Shown: positions 24,474 through 34,670, numbered from the stretch's first letter. The stretch: 64,000 nt of DNA from Cellulomonas sp. JZ18 (GCF_009720485.1 NZ_CP045245.1:744001-808000), one strand, 5' to 3'. The notes: generated from the letters alone by a model not told the origin. Program-made: numbers and translations.

Positions 24474-25676
24474 TCAGGACCTCAAGGCGTCCGCGACGTC
24501 GAGGCGGGTGGCGGACACGGCGGGGGCCGCCGCGCCGGCGAGGCTCGTGACGACCGCCGCAGCGGTCCCGTTCAGCACCGCGGGCCAGGGCAGGGTCACG
24601 GGATCGGCGACGAACGTGTGCGGCGTCAACGCGGGAGCCACCACGTGCACCCCGAGCACCGCGAGCGCGACGGCCCCGCACGACACGATCAGGGCCACCA
24701 CGAGGTTGGCCCCGAGCACCTGGACGAAGACGTCGAGCCGGCGGGCCCCGACCGCGCGACGCACGACGAGCTCACGCGCGCGGTCCGACAAGGACGCGAG
24801 CCCGATGTTGAGGATGCCGATGCCCGCGACGACGAGGGCGACCACGGCGCAGGCGACGAAGGCGCTCTGGACGACGCGTGCGGACGCCCGCGCCTCCTCG
24901 ACGGTGTCGACCCGCCGCACGTCGCGGTCGACGAGGTCGATCCCCGCGACCTCGGCGGCCTCACGCAGGACCGGGGCCGCAGCGCCGAAGGACTCGACGC
25001 CGGCCCGCAGGTACGTGGTCGCCGACCCGGCCGGCAGTGACGCGGGCCAGACCTCGGCTGCCTCGACCAACGTCCCGTACACCGTCGGCTCGGACAGCCC
25101 GTCGGCCACGACTCCCACGACCGCCGCGGCCGCCGTGCCGTCCTGAGGGGTCCCCAGGGTGAGCGTCGCCGGTACCCGCGTGACCTCGAGTCGTCGTGCC
25201 GCGGCCTCGTTCAGCACGACGCCCGGCGCACCGCTGGTCCCCGCGCGTGGCCAGCTCCCGGTGACGAGCGGGCGGCGGTAGACGTCGTCGACCGCGCCCA
25301 CGACCCACCGGGCGGACAGGTCCTGCTGGACCCGCCCTCCTGCTCCTGGCTCGGCGCTCGCGGGCGCGCCCCGGACGGCTGTCTCCACGATGAGCCCGAC
25401 GGCGGCGTCCTGGGGTCCGATCCGGGCCTGGACGCCCTCCACCCACCGGTGGGCGGCGGCCACGTCCTGCGGACCGATCGTCGTCGACAGCGCGTACGTC
25501 GCCTCGCGTCCCCGCAGCTGCTCGTGCGCCGCGACGACGTACCCGGTCGACAGCTGGTCCGCTGCGGAGACTCCGACGACGGCGAGCACGCCGACGAGCA
25601 TGCTGAGCGCGGTCAGCACCGTCCGCAGCGGTCGGGCGCGCAGGTCGTGCACGCACGAGCGCAGCACGCGGCTCAT
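24474..25676 (-). CDS. ABC transporter permease, MacB/FtsX type
   Basis: 400 residues. One N-terminal helix (LRTVLTALSMLVGVLAVVGVSAA), a large outer domain (about 40-270, including YRRPLVTGSWPRAGTSGAPGVVLNEAAARRL typical of the MacB periplasmic core), then three C-terminal helices with the ARELVVRRAVGARR cytoplasmic loop. ATG 25676 overlaps the ATPase stop (ATGA). Works as a homodimer with the ATPase and the adaptor lipoprotein encoded upstream, moving peptides, lipids or antibiotics across the membrane. Confidence 0.92.
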   Translation of the reverse strand: MSRVLRSCVHDLRARPLRTVLTALSMLVGVLAVVGVSAADQLSTGYVVAAHEQLRGREATYALSTTIGPQDVAAAHRWVEGVQARIGPQDAAVGLIVETAVRGAPASAEPGAGGRVQQDLSARWVVGAVDDVYRRPLVTGSWPRAGTSGAPGVVLNEAAARRLEVTRVPATLTLGTPQDGTAAAAVVGVVADGLSEPTVYGTLVEAAEVWPASLPAGSATTYLRAGVESFGAAAPVLREAAEVAGIDLVDRDVRRVDTVEEARASARVVQSAFVACAVVALVVAGIGILNIGLASLSDRARELVVRRAVGARRLDVFVQVLGANLVVALIVSCGAVALAVLGVHVVAPALTPHTFVADPVTLPWPAVLNGTAAAVVTSLAGAAAPAVSATRLDVADALRS

Positions 25677-26377
25677 GCGGGTACCGGCCGGTGCAGCGCC
25701 CCGTCGCGCAGCTCGGCGCGCTCGTCGAGAGCGCACGCGACGGTGTCGTCGTGGGTGACCACGACTGCGGCCGCGTGCGACTGCCGGCAGGCGGCGAGCA
25801 GGTGGGCCATGACGTCCTCACCCGTCGACGTGTCCAGCGCGCCGGTGGGCTCGTCGGCCAGGACGAGCTGCGGCCCGCGCACGAGGGCGCGCGCGACGGC
25901 CACACGCTGCTGCTCCCCTCCGGACAGCTGGCGCGGCCGTCGCCGCTCGAACCCCGCGAGGCCGACGGCCTCCAGCTGCGCCGAGGCCGCGCGGCGGGCG
26001 TCGCGCCGGCGCACGTGCGCGCCGTACTCGACGGGGAGCAGCACGTTGTCCAGGACGGACAGGTGGGCGACCAGTGAGCAGTCCTGGAAGACGAAGCCGA
26101 TCCGGGCGTTGCGCAGCCGCGCCGCCCGGGCGTCGGGGACGGCGGTGACCTCCTCGCCCATGAGCCACAGGCGCCCGGCCGACGGCCTGCGCAGCAGACC
26201 GAGGGTCGCCAGGAGGGTCGTCTTGCCGCACCCCGATCGTCCGACGACGGCGAGGCTGCGGCCGCGCGCGAGGTCGAGGTCGAGGCCCGTCCCCAGGGTC
26301 AGGACCTCACCCGAGCGCAGCGGGACGTGCACATCGAGGCCGCGCGCCCGCAGGACGGGGGCGGCGCCCTCGGTCAC
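25673..26377 (-). CDS. ABC transporter ATP-binding protein (MacB ATPase type)
   Basis: 234 residues from GTG 26377. Walker A GRSGCGKTT, FVFQDCSLVAHLSVLDNVLLPVEY, signature QLSGGEQQRVAVARALV, Walker B LVLADEPTGALDT and VVVTHD are all present. Its GTG overlaps the stop of the adaptor gene by four bases and its stop overlaps the permease start by four. These overlaps make stoichiometric translation of the three transporter parts likely. Confidence 0.93.
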   Translation of the reverse strand: MTEGAAPVLRARGLDVHVPLRSGEVLTLGTGLDLDLARGRSLAVVGRSGCGKTTLLATLGLLRRPSAGRLWLMGEEVTAVPDARAARLRNARIGFVFQDCSLVAHLSVLDNVLLPVEYGAHVRRRDARRAASAQLEAVGLAGFERRRPRQLSGGEQQRVAVARALVRGPQLVLADEPTGALDTSTGEDVMAHLLAACRQSHAAAVVVTHDDTVACALDERAELRDGALHRPVPA

Positions 26378-27234
26378 GAGGACCCCAGGCCGGGCGCGTA
26401 GGCCAGGACGACGTCCCCGTCGTCGAGGCCGGAACGCACCTCGACGAGGTGGCCGTCCGAGACGCCGAGCTCCACGGTGACACGGCTGTGCCCGGTGCCC
26501 TCGACACGAGTGACGACGCCCTGGCCGGTCACACCCGTGACGGCCTCGACGGGCAGCGTCAGGACGTCCTCGGCCCGCGCGGTCTCCAGCCCGACCTTCG
26601 CCTCGAGTCCGGCCATCACCTGCGCGTCGGAAGGCAGGAGGCAGACGAACCGCGCCCCTGCCTGGGCCTCGACGCCTGCGGCTGACCCGCCGGCCGGCGC
26701 CGGCAGGACGTCGCACGGGAGCCCGCCGGGCCCGCCGGTCACGGTCGTCGTGCCCTGCACGGGCACGCTGTACAGGCGGTAGGCGTGCTCGGCCGGGACG
26801 CTCACGTCGATGCCGAACCCGGTGTAGCGCAGGTCCGCGACGGGCAGGTCGGCAGGGACGGTCACCCCGTCCGGGACGTGCCACCCGGTGACGACGCCGG
26901 CAGCCGGTGCGACGACCGGCGCCGCGCCGACGCTGCCGAGCACCTGCCCCGCTGCGACGCCCTGCCCCTCCTCGACCTGGATGTCGAGGGGCCCGGCGCC
27001 GCCGGCGCGGACCGTCACGTCGGGCTGGGCGACCGTCGCGCCGTTCAGGACCAGCACCGAGGTGATGTCTCCGCGGGCGACGGTCGTCGTCGCCGGTGCG
27101 CCGGGGCGCACCTGTGGCTCGCTGGCCGTCGCGCCGTCCGCGCTGCCCGGGGTGCAGCCGGCGGACACGACGACGGCCGCTGCCGCTGCCGCTGCGGCCA
27201 GAGCGGGACGACGGCCGCGTCGTGCCTCGCTCAC
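26374..27234 (-). CDS. Lipoprotein adaptor subunit (MacA/HlyD-like)
   Basis: 286 residues from GTG 27234. A lipoprotein signal (VVVSAGC, Cys about 27) is followed by a lipoyl-like half (TVARGDITSVLVLNGATV..., VEEGQGVAAGQVLGSVGAAPVVAPAAGVVTGW) and beta-barrel parts, ending with the typical LPVEAVTGVTGQGVVTRVEG and LDDGDVVL of RND/ABC adaptor proteins. The long coiled-coil hairpin of Gram-negative MacA is missing, as expected in a Gram-positive cell. The GTG overlaps the previous stop by four bases. Confidence 0.85.
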   Translation of the reverse strand: MSEARRGRRPALAAAAAAAAVVVSAGCTPGSADGATASEPQVRPGAPATTTVARGDITSVLVLNGATVAQPDVTVRAGGAGPLDIQVEEGQGVAAGQVLGSVGAAPVVAPAAGVVTGWHVPDGVTVPADLPVADLRYTGFGIDVSVPAEHAYRLYSVPVQGTTTVTGGPGGLPCDVLPAPAGGSAAGVEAQAGARFVCLLPSDAQVMAGLEAKVGLETARAEDVLTLPVEAVTGVTGQGVVTRVEGTGHSRVTVELGVSDGHLVEVRSGLDDGDVVLAYAPGLGSS

Positions 27235-27734
27235 GGGTCGCGGTCCGAGCAGTTCGTCGACACGTCCCGCTGGACCCCGCTCGGGTCTCCCAACCGGGCG
27301 TCCTCGATGATGCCCCGGACGACGGGCTGGGCACTGTCCGGGTCGAAGTGCTGTGTGAACTCCGGGCGGTCGAGGATCGCCGCGTACATCGTCAGGGCGT
27401 GCCCGGCAGCCGCCGGGTCGCTCTCGCGCGCCTCGAGCCACGCCCTGCCCCAGGCGCAGTTCCACACCATCACCGCGTCCGTCGCCCCGACCCCGGCCTG
27501 GTACGACCAGCCGGCCTCGTCCTCGCGGCGTGGAGGTGGCGTGTACCCCTCGGGCCACTCGAGCTCCGCGACGACGGCGTCGTACTCGGCGACGACGGCG
27601 TCCTGCCCGAGCAGCTCGTCGCCCGCGGCGCCGCTGCCACCGTCAGGAGCTGCCGCGGAGGAGCAGGAGGCCAGGAGGACGCTCGCGCCCGTGGCCAGGA
27701 CCAGGGCGACGGTCCGTCGTGCTCGTCCTCGCAT
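27231..27734 (-). CDS. Lipoprotein, first gene of MacAB-like operon
   Basis: 167 residues. The signal ends in LLASC (Cys about 24). The mature part contains two Trp/Tyr-rich segments (ELEWPEGYTPPPRREDEAGWSYQAG and VMVWNCAWGRAWLEARESD) and a Cys near the end (STNCSDRDP) that may pair with WNC. No family recognised; its conserved-looking aromatic and Cys residues suggest a binding protein on the outer face. ATG 27734 was chosen because it starts the lipoprotein signal. The transporter gene cluster downstream makes it a probable substrate or signal receptor. Confidence 0.75.
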   Translation of the reverse strand: MRGRARRTVALVLATGASVLLASCSSAAAPDGGSGAAGDELLGQDAVVAEYDAVVAELEWPEGYTPPPRREDEAGWSYQAGVGATDAVMVWNCAWGRAWLEARESDPAAAGHALTMYAAILDRPEFTQHFDPDSAQPVVRGIIEDARLGDPSGVQRDVSTNCSDRDP

Positions 27735-28038
27735 GCAGAGCCCTCGCTCGTCCGTGAGCGCAGGACGACCCCCGTGTCGCCGCGCGTGCCGATATGGCAC
27801 CGATGACGGTAGGTCACAGAGCACCGCGAAGGTGGGCGAACGGAGCGCCCGACGTGCGACGCGCGCCACACCACGCACCGTGTCACCCGGACGGCGGGTG
27901 CGCGGCCCACGGCGGTCGTCCTGCGTGTCTGACCTGCGACCTCGTTACCCGAACGGGACGTTCGCGTGACTGCGCCGTGCTGGTCGGGCGTCCGGGCCGG
28001 CCGCCACGCTTCAGGCCTCGACAAGCGGGAGGTCACCG
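27735..28038. other. Divergent promoter region of the MacAB-like operon and the VWA gene
   Basis: No gene. GTGCCGATATGGCAC (27786-27800) is a near-palindrome with an AT core and could be an operator of the minus-strand operon; the CATATC in it is a possible -10. Nothing else stands out. Confidence 0.4.
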
Positions 28039-29654
28039 GTGCGCGGTTCGTCATCCAGAGGTTCCCTGTTCCCCCGGACGCGGCGGGTCCCTGCAGGGAC
28101 GCGGTCCCCGTCCCCCGACCGCGCGCTGGCGGCCGCGGTCGCCGTCGTCCTCACGGGCGGTCTGCTCGGCGCCTGCAGCGCCGCCGGCGCGGGCGACGCG
28201 GGGTACGGCCAGGAGCTGGCCTTCGACGGTGCCGGCGCCGAGGAGTGGCGCGACGTGCCGGTGGAGTCGCTCGAGGAGTACGACCAGTCCCCGGAGCAGC
28301 CGTTCCAGGACGTGACGACCAGCCCGCTGTCGACGTTCGCCTCCGACGTCGACACCGCGTCCTACAGCAACCTGCGCCGCCAGCTCCGCCAGGGCGTCGC
28401 ACCCGAGGGCGTGCGCATCGAGGAGCTCGTCAACTACTTCGACTACGACTACGCGGCGCCGGAGCCGGGGGCGGCGGACCCGTTCACCGTGACGACCCAG
28501 GTGGCCGACGCGCCCTGGGCCCCCGACCACCAGCTCGCGATGATCGGCGTGCAGGCCACGGAGGCGGTGCCCACGAGCCGCGGCAACAACGTCGTCTTCC
28601 TGCTCGACGTGTCGGGGTCCATGGACGAGCCGAACAAGCTGCCGCTGCTCGCCGAGTCGTTCGCGCTGCTGGTGGAGGGCCTCGACGAGGACGACACCGT
28701 CTCGATCGTCACCTACGCCGGCAGCGACCAGGTCCTCGCCGACTCCGTGCCCGGCGACCGGCACGAGGAGCTGGTGGGGATCCTGCGCGACCTGCGGGCG
28801 GGCGGCTCGACCGGCGGTGCGGCCGGTCTGGAGACGGCGTACGAGCTCGCGACGAGGAACTTCGTCGAGGGCGGGAACAACCGGGTCGTCCTGGCGACCG
28901 ACGGCGACTTCAACGTGGGCCCCTCGTCCCCGGAGCAGCTGACGGAGCTCATCGAGGAGCACGCCCGCTCGGGCGTGTACATCTCGGTGCTCGGCTTCGG
29001 GATGGGCAACCTCAAGGACAGCACGATGGAGGCGATCGCCGACCACGGCAACGGCAACTACGCGTACATCGACACGATCGACGAGGCGCGCAAGGTGCTG
29101 GTGGACGAGTTCGACTCGACGATGTTCGTCGTCGCCCAGGACCTCAAGCTCCAGGTCGAGTTCAACCCCGCGACCGTCGCGCGCTACCGGCTCCTCGGCT
29201 ACGACAACCGTCGCCTGGAGGACGAGGACTTCGACGACGACACCAAGGACGCCGGTGACGTCGGCGCCGGGCACTCGGTGACCGCGTTCTACGAGCTGGT
29301 CCCCGCGGCGGGCGAGCGGGGCGACGACGGCCTGCGGTACCAGGACGTCGACACGGGCGGCTCCGACGACTTCTTCACCGTGCACGTGCGCTACAAGCAG
29401 CCCGGCGCCGGCGAGAGCACCGAGGTCGTCGTCCCCGTGGAGGCCGACGCCTGGACCACCGACCCCGGCGCGGACTTCCGCTTCGCGTCCGCGGTCGTCG
29501 AGTTCGCGCTCGCGGCGACGGGCTCGGAGCACGCCGAGGGGCGGACCCCGCCCGGGCACGGCAGCGCGCCGGGTCGGCCCTCGGGAGGGACGACTACGGC
29601 CTGCGGGCGGAGTTCGTCGAGCTCGTGGACACGTACCTGGAGATCACGGGCTGA
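28039..29654 (+). CDS. VWA-domain lipoprotein (YfbK-like), frameshifted
   Basis: About 538 residues when one G is added to the GGGG run at 29538-29541. Lipoprotein signal ending LLGAC. The N-terminal part has the family block FASDVDTASYSNLRRQLRQG, then a von Willebrand A domain with a complete MIDAS: LLDVSGSMDEPNKL (DxSxS), the Thr in GGSTGGAAGL and ATDGDFNVG. The C-terminus is the DUF3520-type beta region; after the repaired base it ends ADPARARQRAGSALG followed by DYGLRAEFVELVDTY, as in intact relatives. It acts on the outer face of the membrane in metal-dependent protein binding. GTG 28039 has GGGAGG seven bases upstream. Confidence 0.88.
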
Positions 29655-29753
29655 CCGCCGGCGCGCGCTGCACGCGCCACGCACCGCAGGCGCGATCGGT
29701 CCACCACCGCCAGGATGACCAGCAACCATCCCCGAGCGAGAGGTGAGCAGCCC

Positions 29754-30146
29754 GTGGAGCACTGGACGATCGCGACCGTCGCCGAGCAGAGCCCCGACTT
29801 CCGGCGCGTGCTGTGGACGGGGAAGAACACGCAGCTCGTGATCATGACGATCCCGCCGGGCGGGGAGATCGGCGAGGAGGTCCACGAGGACATCGACCAG
29901 ATCCTCACGTTCGTCTCCGGCACCGGGAAGGCGATCGTCTCCGGGCAGGAGAAGAACGTCGCGCAGGGCGACCTGGTCGTCGTCCCGGCCGGGAAGAAGC
30001 ACAACTTCGTCAACACCGGCGAGAACCCGCTGATCCTCTACACGGTGTACGGGCCGCCGGAGCACGCGGACGGTGCGGTGCACCGCACCAAGGAGGAGGC
30101 GGACGAGGCGGAGGAGTCCGGGCAGGACGAGCCGCCGACCGAGTGA
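29754..30146 (+). CDS. Cupin domain protein
   Basis: 130 residues. Single cupin: motif 1 GGEIGEEVHEDIDQILTFVSGTG (Glu/His ligand positions, with Glu in place of the first His), motif 2 GDLVVVPAGKKHNFVNTGENPLILYTVYGPPEH. The tail is acidic. GTG 29754 is preferred over ATG 29715 as GAGAGG lies at an acceptable distance and the cupin core starts soon after. Such short cupins bind metal and act as sugar isomerases or unknown dioxygenases; here the role is open. Confidence 0.85.
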   Translation: MEHWTIATVAEQSPDFRRVLWTGKNTQLVIMTIPPGGEIGEEVHEDIDQILTFVSGTGKAIVSGQEKNVAQGDLVVVPAGKKHNFVNTGENPLILYTVYGPPEHADGAVHRTKEEADEAEESGQDEPPTE

Positions 30147-30161
30147 GCCGCACCTGACGCG

Positions 30162-30205
30162 CAGCGCGCCCCGTCCCGCACCGTCGTGCGGGACGGGGCG
30201 CGCTG
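30162..30205. terminator. Perfect 20-bp hairpin between convergent genes
   Basis: Arm 30162-30181 (CAGCGCGCCCCGTCCCGCAC) pairs exactly with 30186-30205 over a four-base loop CGTC. It lies between the cupin (plus) and the HAF-repeat gene (minus), so it serves both. Confidence 0.85.
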
Positions 30206-30232
30206 TGTCGTGTCGGGCCGCTCGCCGTGCCG

Positions 30233-31393
30233 TCAGGAGCGCGGTGCGCCCGGCACCCAGAGGACGCCCTGCTCGTCGAGGAAGGTGCCGGTCCTCGTCA
30301 GGACGTGCCCCTTCTCGCTGAGGTCGACGACCGTCACCTCCTGCTCGGAGGGCTCCCCGAGGGGCGTCAGCGCACCGCGCCTCCAGACGAACGGCTGCGC
30401 GAGCTCGACCCCCTCCGCGGTCGTCGACCCCAGCTGCCCCGCGACCTGACCGCGCTCGTTGACGTCGCTCGCGAGGCTCCACCCGCTGGTCGTCAGCGGT
30501 GTCAGCACGCCGTCCTGCCACACGAAGGCGGTGCCGCGCTGGTTCGGCGCGGGCGCGCTGACGCCGACCACGAGGTCGTCGTCGTTGAGCGCGAGCGCCT
30601 GCGAGTGCGCCGTGCCGGGCAGCAGCCCGAGGCGCGTGATCCTGCCGTCCCGCCACAGCGCCGCCTCGCGGAACCAGCTCGTGCGGTGCACCGACCCGGC
30701 CACGTGACCCGGGTCGTTGAGGTCCACCGGGCGCAGCACCACCTCGCCGTCCCGCAGCTCGGTGAAGGTGCCGCCCGACCACAGGTACGCGAGGTCGCGG
30801 TCGTCGTCGTACTCGCCGAACCCGAGCACGGTGCCGCTGCGGTTGAGGTCGACGACCGACGCGCTCGTGCGGGCGCCGGGGAACGGCGGCGGCGTCAGGT
30901 CCGTCCGGGTGCCGGCGCGCCACACGAAGGGGTTCGCCGACCACGTCGCCGGCGTCTCGACGGTGCCGGCGACCTGGCCGCGCTCGTTCACCACGAACGC
31001 CGCGCCGGGCTGGGCCAGCACCGTCGTGCGGCCGCGGTGCCACACGAACGCGTCGAAGTCCTCGCCGGGTGCCGGCTGGACGTAGCCGACGACCTCACCG
31101 CGGTCCGAGATGTCGGTCGCGGTGCTGCTCTGCGCGTCGGGGGTGAGGTCGACCATCTCGCCGTCGTCCCACAGGAACGCGTGCCGCCGACCGTCCGCGG
31201 TCTCGGAGGTGCCGACCACCTGCCCCCGGTCGTTGACGGCCGTGGGCGTCGTGAGCGCGCCGCCGAGCGTGCCGAGCTCGACCGGTGTCCAGACGACGGG
31301 CCGGGGCGGTGCGGCCTCGACGGGCGCCGCGGCGAGCACGAGCGCCGCGGCGAGGACTCCCGCGCCGAGGGCAGGACGAAGTCGTGCGGTCAT
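30233..31393 (-). CDS. Secreted HAF-repeat protein
   Basis: 386 residues. A cleavable signal (ALVLAAAPVEAAPP) and then seven or so repeats of the HAF type, for example AVNDRGQVVGTSE...RHAFLWDDGEMVDL, ISDRGEVVGY...DAFVWHRGRTTVL, VNERGQVAGTV...PFVWRAG, LNDDDLVVGVS...GTAFVWQDGVL. Each repeat gives two strands, so a beta-propeller is likely. Extracellular; role unknown. ATG 31393 has AGGGGG six bases upstream and overlaps the stop of the acyltransferase frame (ATGA). A separate promoter-like pair is at 31446-31475. Confidence 0.85.
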   Translation of the reverse strand: MTARLRPALGAGVLAAALVLAAAPVEAAPPRPVVWTPVELGTLGGALTTPTAVNDRGQVVGTSETADGRRHAFLWDDGEMVDLTPDAQSSTATDISDRGEVVGYVQPAPGEDFDAFVWHRGRTTVLAQPGAAFVVNERGQVAGTVETPATWSANPFVWRAGTRTDLTPPPFPGARTSASVVDLNRSGTVLGFGEYDDDRDLAYLWSGGTFTELRDGEVVLRPVDLNDPGHVAGSVHRTSWFREAALWRDGRITRLGLLPGTAHSQALALNDDDLVVGVSAPAPNQRGTAFVWQDGVLTPLTTSGWSLASDVNERGQVAGQLGSTTAEGVELAQPFVWRRGALTPLGEPSEQEVTVVDLSEKGHVLTRTGTFLDEQGVLWVPGAPRS

Positions 31394-32909
31394 GTGGAAC
31401 CCCCTGGACCTGGGGCACCGCCCCCTGCGGTGTCCGGTTCGTCCGTTTCTAGGGCGTCCTCGCGGGGTCGGACAAGGACGTCGGCGGGTGAATGCGGACG
31501 TTCGCCCAGGACCCCCGGCGCCGGCGGGTGGCCCTCCCGCGGTCGGCCGCGACGGCGCCCGCGCCCCGCGCGGGAGAGCAGGACCCCGCCGACGGCCACG
31601 AGCGCGAGCTCCGTGACGGGTACCCCGGCGACCGCGGGCGCGAGCCCGTCGACGCCGCCCACGCCGACCCCCGCGAGGCCTACGACGCACGCCGCCACCC
31701 CGGCACCGACGACGACGCCCGACGGCTCGCGCGCAGGTGGCGGCGACGCTCGCAGCTCGAACCGGCCCGCCGCGGCGACGAGCGCGACCAGCAGCACGGC
31801 GAGCACGAGCACCCACGGGACCCGCAGCGCGAACCAGTGTCCCGAGCCCACGTCGGCCTCCGGGAACAGGCCCGTGCCGACGAGCGCGAGCCCGGCCAGG
31901 ACGACGGGCACCGTGTGCCAGAGGAACACGGTGAGCACGACGGCGTTCGCCCCGACCACGGCCTCCCACACCCGCGGCCGGGCGGCCGCGCGCTCGCCGG
32001 GCGCGCGCAGCAGCAGGACGCCGCCCGTCCACGCCACGGTCAGCGCGAGCAGCGCGAGCGTTGGCGGTGCGGTGTTGTCGAGGTCGCCCGCGGGACCGGC
32101 GCCGACCATCGTCACGGCGTACGGGCCCCACGTCGTCAGCGCGACGACGCCCGCGACGCCGCCGAGCGCGAGCGCGACGGCCGTGCGGCGCGAGCGCGTC
32201 AGGCGCCCGTCGTGCCAGGCGACGCCGAGCTGGTGGGCGACGAGCCAGCCGGCGAGGTAGCTCCCGGCGGCGGGTGCGGACGTGCCGGTGGCGACCCGGG
32301 CGGCGTCCCGGCGGCGACGAGCGCCACGAGCGGCACGAGCGTGGCGAGGACGCCGCGGCGCCGCTGCCACGCGATCGCCGCCGGCGCGAGCGCCACCACG
32401 ACCAGGTAGACGACCAGGAACCACAGCGACGTCGTCGCGAGCCACACGCACGTGCGCGCCAGCTGCGGGTCCGCCCCCAGCGCCAGCGCGCCGACGTACC
32501 CCGTCACGAGCACGACGCCGAACGCCGCCGTCGGCCGCAGCAGCCGCAGCGCCCGGGCCCGCACCCACGCGGCGGCACCGCCGGTGCGGTGCGGCGACGA
32601 CCACGAGGCGGCGTTCGCGAACCCGCCGACGAGGAAGACCACCGGCATGACCTGCGCGAGCCACGTCCACGGGTGGGTCCACGGCAGGAGCGTGAGGATG
32701 CTGACGCCGCCCAGGCGGCCGTCGGTCACGGTGACCGCCGAGACGACCCAGTGGCCCAGGACGACGACCGTCACGGCCGCGACCCGCAGCAGGTCGACGT
32801 AGCGGTCGCGGCCCGCGGGTGCGTGGGCGGCCGCCTGCCGCACCCGCTCGCGGAACGTCGCGGGCGCGCCGGCTGCGCCCCGACGTCCGTCCACCCGGCT
32901 CCCGGTCAC
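31390..32909 (-). CDS. Acyltransferase-3 family membrane protein, frameshifted
   Basis: About 506 residues after repair. The first part (GTG 32909, AGGGAG upstream) has RDRYVDLLRVAAVTVVVLGHW, the OafA/acyltransferase-3 start with the catalytic His, then FLVGGFANAASW and several helices. The frame shifts within the short C and G runs at 32294-32309; one added base leads into SAPAAGSYLAGWLVAHQLGVAWHDG and further helices including NAVVLTVFLWHTVPVVL. It transfers acyl groups to surface sugars or lipids in the known family. The last 60 residues (PREGHPPAPGVL...) are unlike a protein end and overlap a probable promoter, so a further break near 31560 or an earlier true stop is possible. Confidence 0.75.
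31446..31475 (-). promoter_or_regulatory. Candidate promoter of the HAF-repeat gene
   Basis: On the minus strand TTGTCC (31470-31475) and TAGAAA (31446-31451) are spaced by 18 bases and stand about 50 bases before the HAF ATG. Only a pattern match. Confidence 0.4.
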
Positions 32910-33038
32910 GCCGGACTCCCTCGTCCCGCCCCGCGCACCGTCCTCGGTGCACTCCCATCGTGGCGGCCGCCGGGTCGACGGAGAAGGCCGCCCGCCGCCT
33001 CGTGCGTGCGCCGGGACGCGTGCCGCGGTCGGTCACCT

Positions 33039-33114
33039 CCGCGAGCGCGCCCGCTGCGCGTCGAGCGCGCCCGTCGGGACGGGCGCGCTCGACGCACGTG
33101 GGGCGCGCTCGCGG
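33039..33114 (-). terminator. Nested palindromes after the GH62 gene
   Basis: An inner 16-bp perfect stem (33058-33073 with 33080-33095, loop TCGGGA) lies inside an outer 14-bp perfect stem (33039-33052 with 33101-33114). Both arms carry GAGCGCGCCC, so alternative pairings are possible. It begins about 20 bases after the GH62 stop. Confidence 0.75.
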
Positions 33115-33134
33115 GTGGCGGGCGCCCGGTCGGG

Positions 33135-34670
33135 CTAGCGCTGCAGGGTCAGCAGTCCGGGTCGGTACGGGAGGGCACCGTAGTCGCCACCGGACGAGGG
33201 GCTGCGGCCCTGGTAGAGCAGCTGCAGGTTGCACGGGTCGACCGTCATCGTCTGGTCGGCGCTGGTGCGCAGGAGCTCGCCGTGGCTGATGTCGTTCGTC
33301 CAGGTGGCGCCGCTGTTGGCCTTGCCGGCGAACGGGTTCGACTCGCTCGCGGCCTGCGGCGTCCACGAGCCGTCGAGGCTCGTGGCCGTGAAGGACCGGA
33401 AGTACCGGCCCTGGCTGCCCATGGCCTCCACGATCATGAGGTACCGCTGCTGACCCGCGAGCTTGTAGACCTGGACGGCCTCGAAGAGGTTCGCCTGCGT
33501 GTCGGTCATGATCGTCGTGTAGTTCGACCCGAAGCTGCCGGGGAAGTTCCCGATCGGCATGCTCGCGCGGTAGATCCGCCCGTTGTCGCCGGCGAAGAAC
33601 AGGTACATGTTCCGGTCGTCACCGATGAGCGCCTGGTCGATCGGTCCCGTGCCGGAGTTCGAGATCGAGCCGGTGAACAGGGTCTGGTGCGCGCCCCAGC
33701 TGTTCGGGTCGGACGGGTTGGTCGACGTCCGGTAGGAGAACGCCGGTCCGCCCCACTGGTACGCCAGCACCCACACGTTCTTCGGCGCGAAGTAGAACAG
33801 CGACGGCGCGACTGCCGTGAACGGCATCGACCTCTGCTGCGCCGACGCCATCTGCGACCAGCTCGAGAACGGCGCGAACGCCGTCGACTGCCACGCCGAG
33901 CCTGTGTTCGTCGTCGCGTAGACGAGCTGCTGGCCGTTGTACGGCGCGACCGTGAAGTCCTTGAGCGACACCCAGCCGGACCGGGGCTGCGCGAGCACGC
34001 CCGAGTCCCGCCACCGGTAGGACGTCGGCAGGGAGCAGGTGCCGGTGGGCGGGGTCGTCGTGGTCGGGGAGGGCGTCGGGTTCGGGCTGGTGCCGCCGAC
34101 CCGCACGAGCTGCCACTGCTGGTTGGCGCCGCCCCAGCTCGTGTACTGGACGACGTTCGCGCCGTCGGCGGTCGAGCCGCCCTGCACCTCGACCGCCTTG
34201 CCCGACTGCCGGCCGATCAGCGTCACGTACCCGCCGGCCACGTCCTGCAGCCGGAACTGCTGGTTGGTCTGGTTGCGGTCGGTGTACTGGGTGATCGCGG
34301 CGCCGTCGGCGGTCGACCAGTTGTAGACGTCGAGGACCTTGCCCGACAGGCGCGACTTGAGGCGGTACCACCCGTCGCCCGAGTCGACGAACTGCCACTG
34401 CTGCTGGGCGCCGTCGTTGCGGGTCCACTGCACGATGCGCGCGCCGTCGTTCGTGGCGAGGTTGTAGACGTCGAGCGCCTTGCCGCTGCCGCGGTTGACC
34501 AGGACGTACGAGGCGGTGGTGTCGACGGTGGCCGCGGACGCCGCCGGTGCGACGACGAGTGCGAGGGCGCCGGCGGCGACGGCCGTCGCGAGGGCGGCGA
34601 GCCCGGCCACCAGACGGTGCCGGGAGGCTCGGGCGGGCCGGTGGGCCCGGGGTGCACGTGCGGGTCTCAT
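33135..34670 (-). CDS. Secreted GH62 alpha-L-arabinofuranosidase with ricin-type CBM13
   Basis: 511 residues. A Sec signal of 46 residues ends PAASA. A ricin-B-like domain follows (about 50-190) with three QxW-type repeats (GKALDVYN...[14 protein letters not shown]...[14 protein letters not shown]...NQQWQL). A Thr/Pro linker (about 195-212) leads to the GH62 domain: [20 protein letters not shown] (catalytic-region Asp), [73 protein letters not shown], and the end [15 protein letters not shown]. The enzyme removes arabinose side chains from arabinoxylan; CBM13 binds xylan. Strong marker of plant-biomass use. Confidence 0.95.
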   Translation of the reverse strand: MRPARAPRAHRPARASRHRLVAGLAALATAVAAGALALVVAPAASAATVDTTASYVLVNRGSGKALDVYNLATNDGARIVQWTRNDGAQQQWQFVDSGDGWYRLKSRLSGKVLDVYNWSTADGAAITQYTDRNQTNQQFRLQDVAGGYVTLIGRQSGKAVEVQGGSTADGANVVQYTSWGGANQQWQLVRVGGTSPNPTPSPTTTTPPTGTCSLPTSYRWRDSGVLAQPRSGWVSLKDFTVAPYNGQQLVYATTNTGSAWQSTAFAPFSSWSQMASAQQRSMPFTAVAPSLFYFAPKNVWVLAYQWGGPAFSYRTSTNPSDPNSWGAHQTLFTGSISNSGTGPIDQALIGDDRNMYLFFAGDNGRIYRASMPIGNFPGSFGSNYTTIMTDTQANLFEAVQVYKLAGQQRYLMIVEAMGSQGRYFRSFTATSLDGSWTPQAASESNPFAGKANSGATWTNDISHGELLRTSADQTMTVDPCNLQLLYQGRSPSSGGDYGALPYRPGLLTLQR

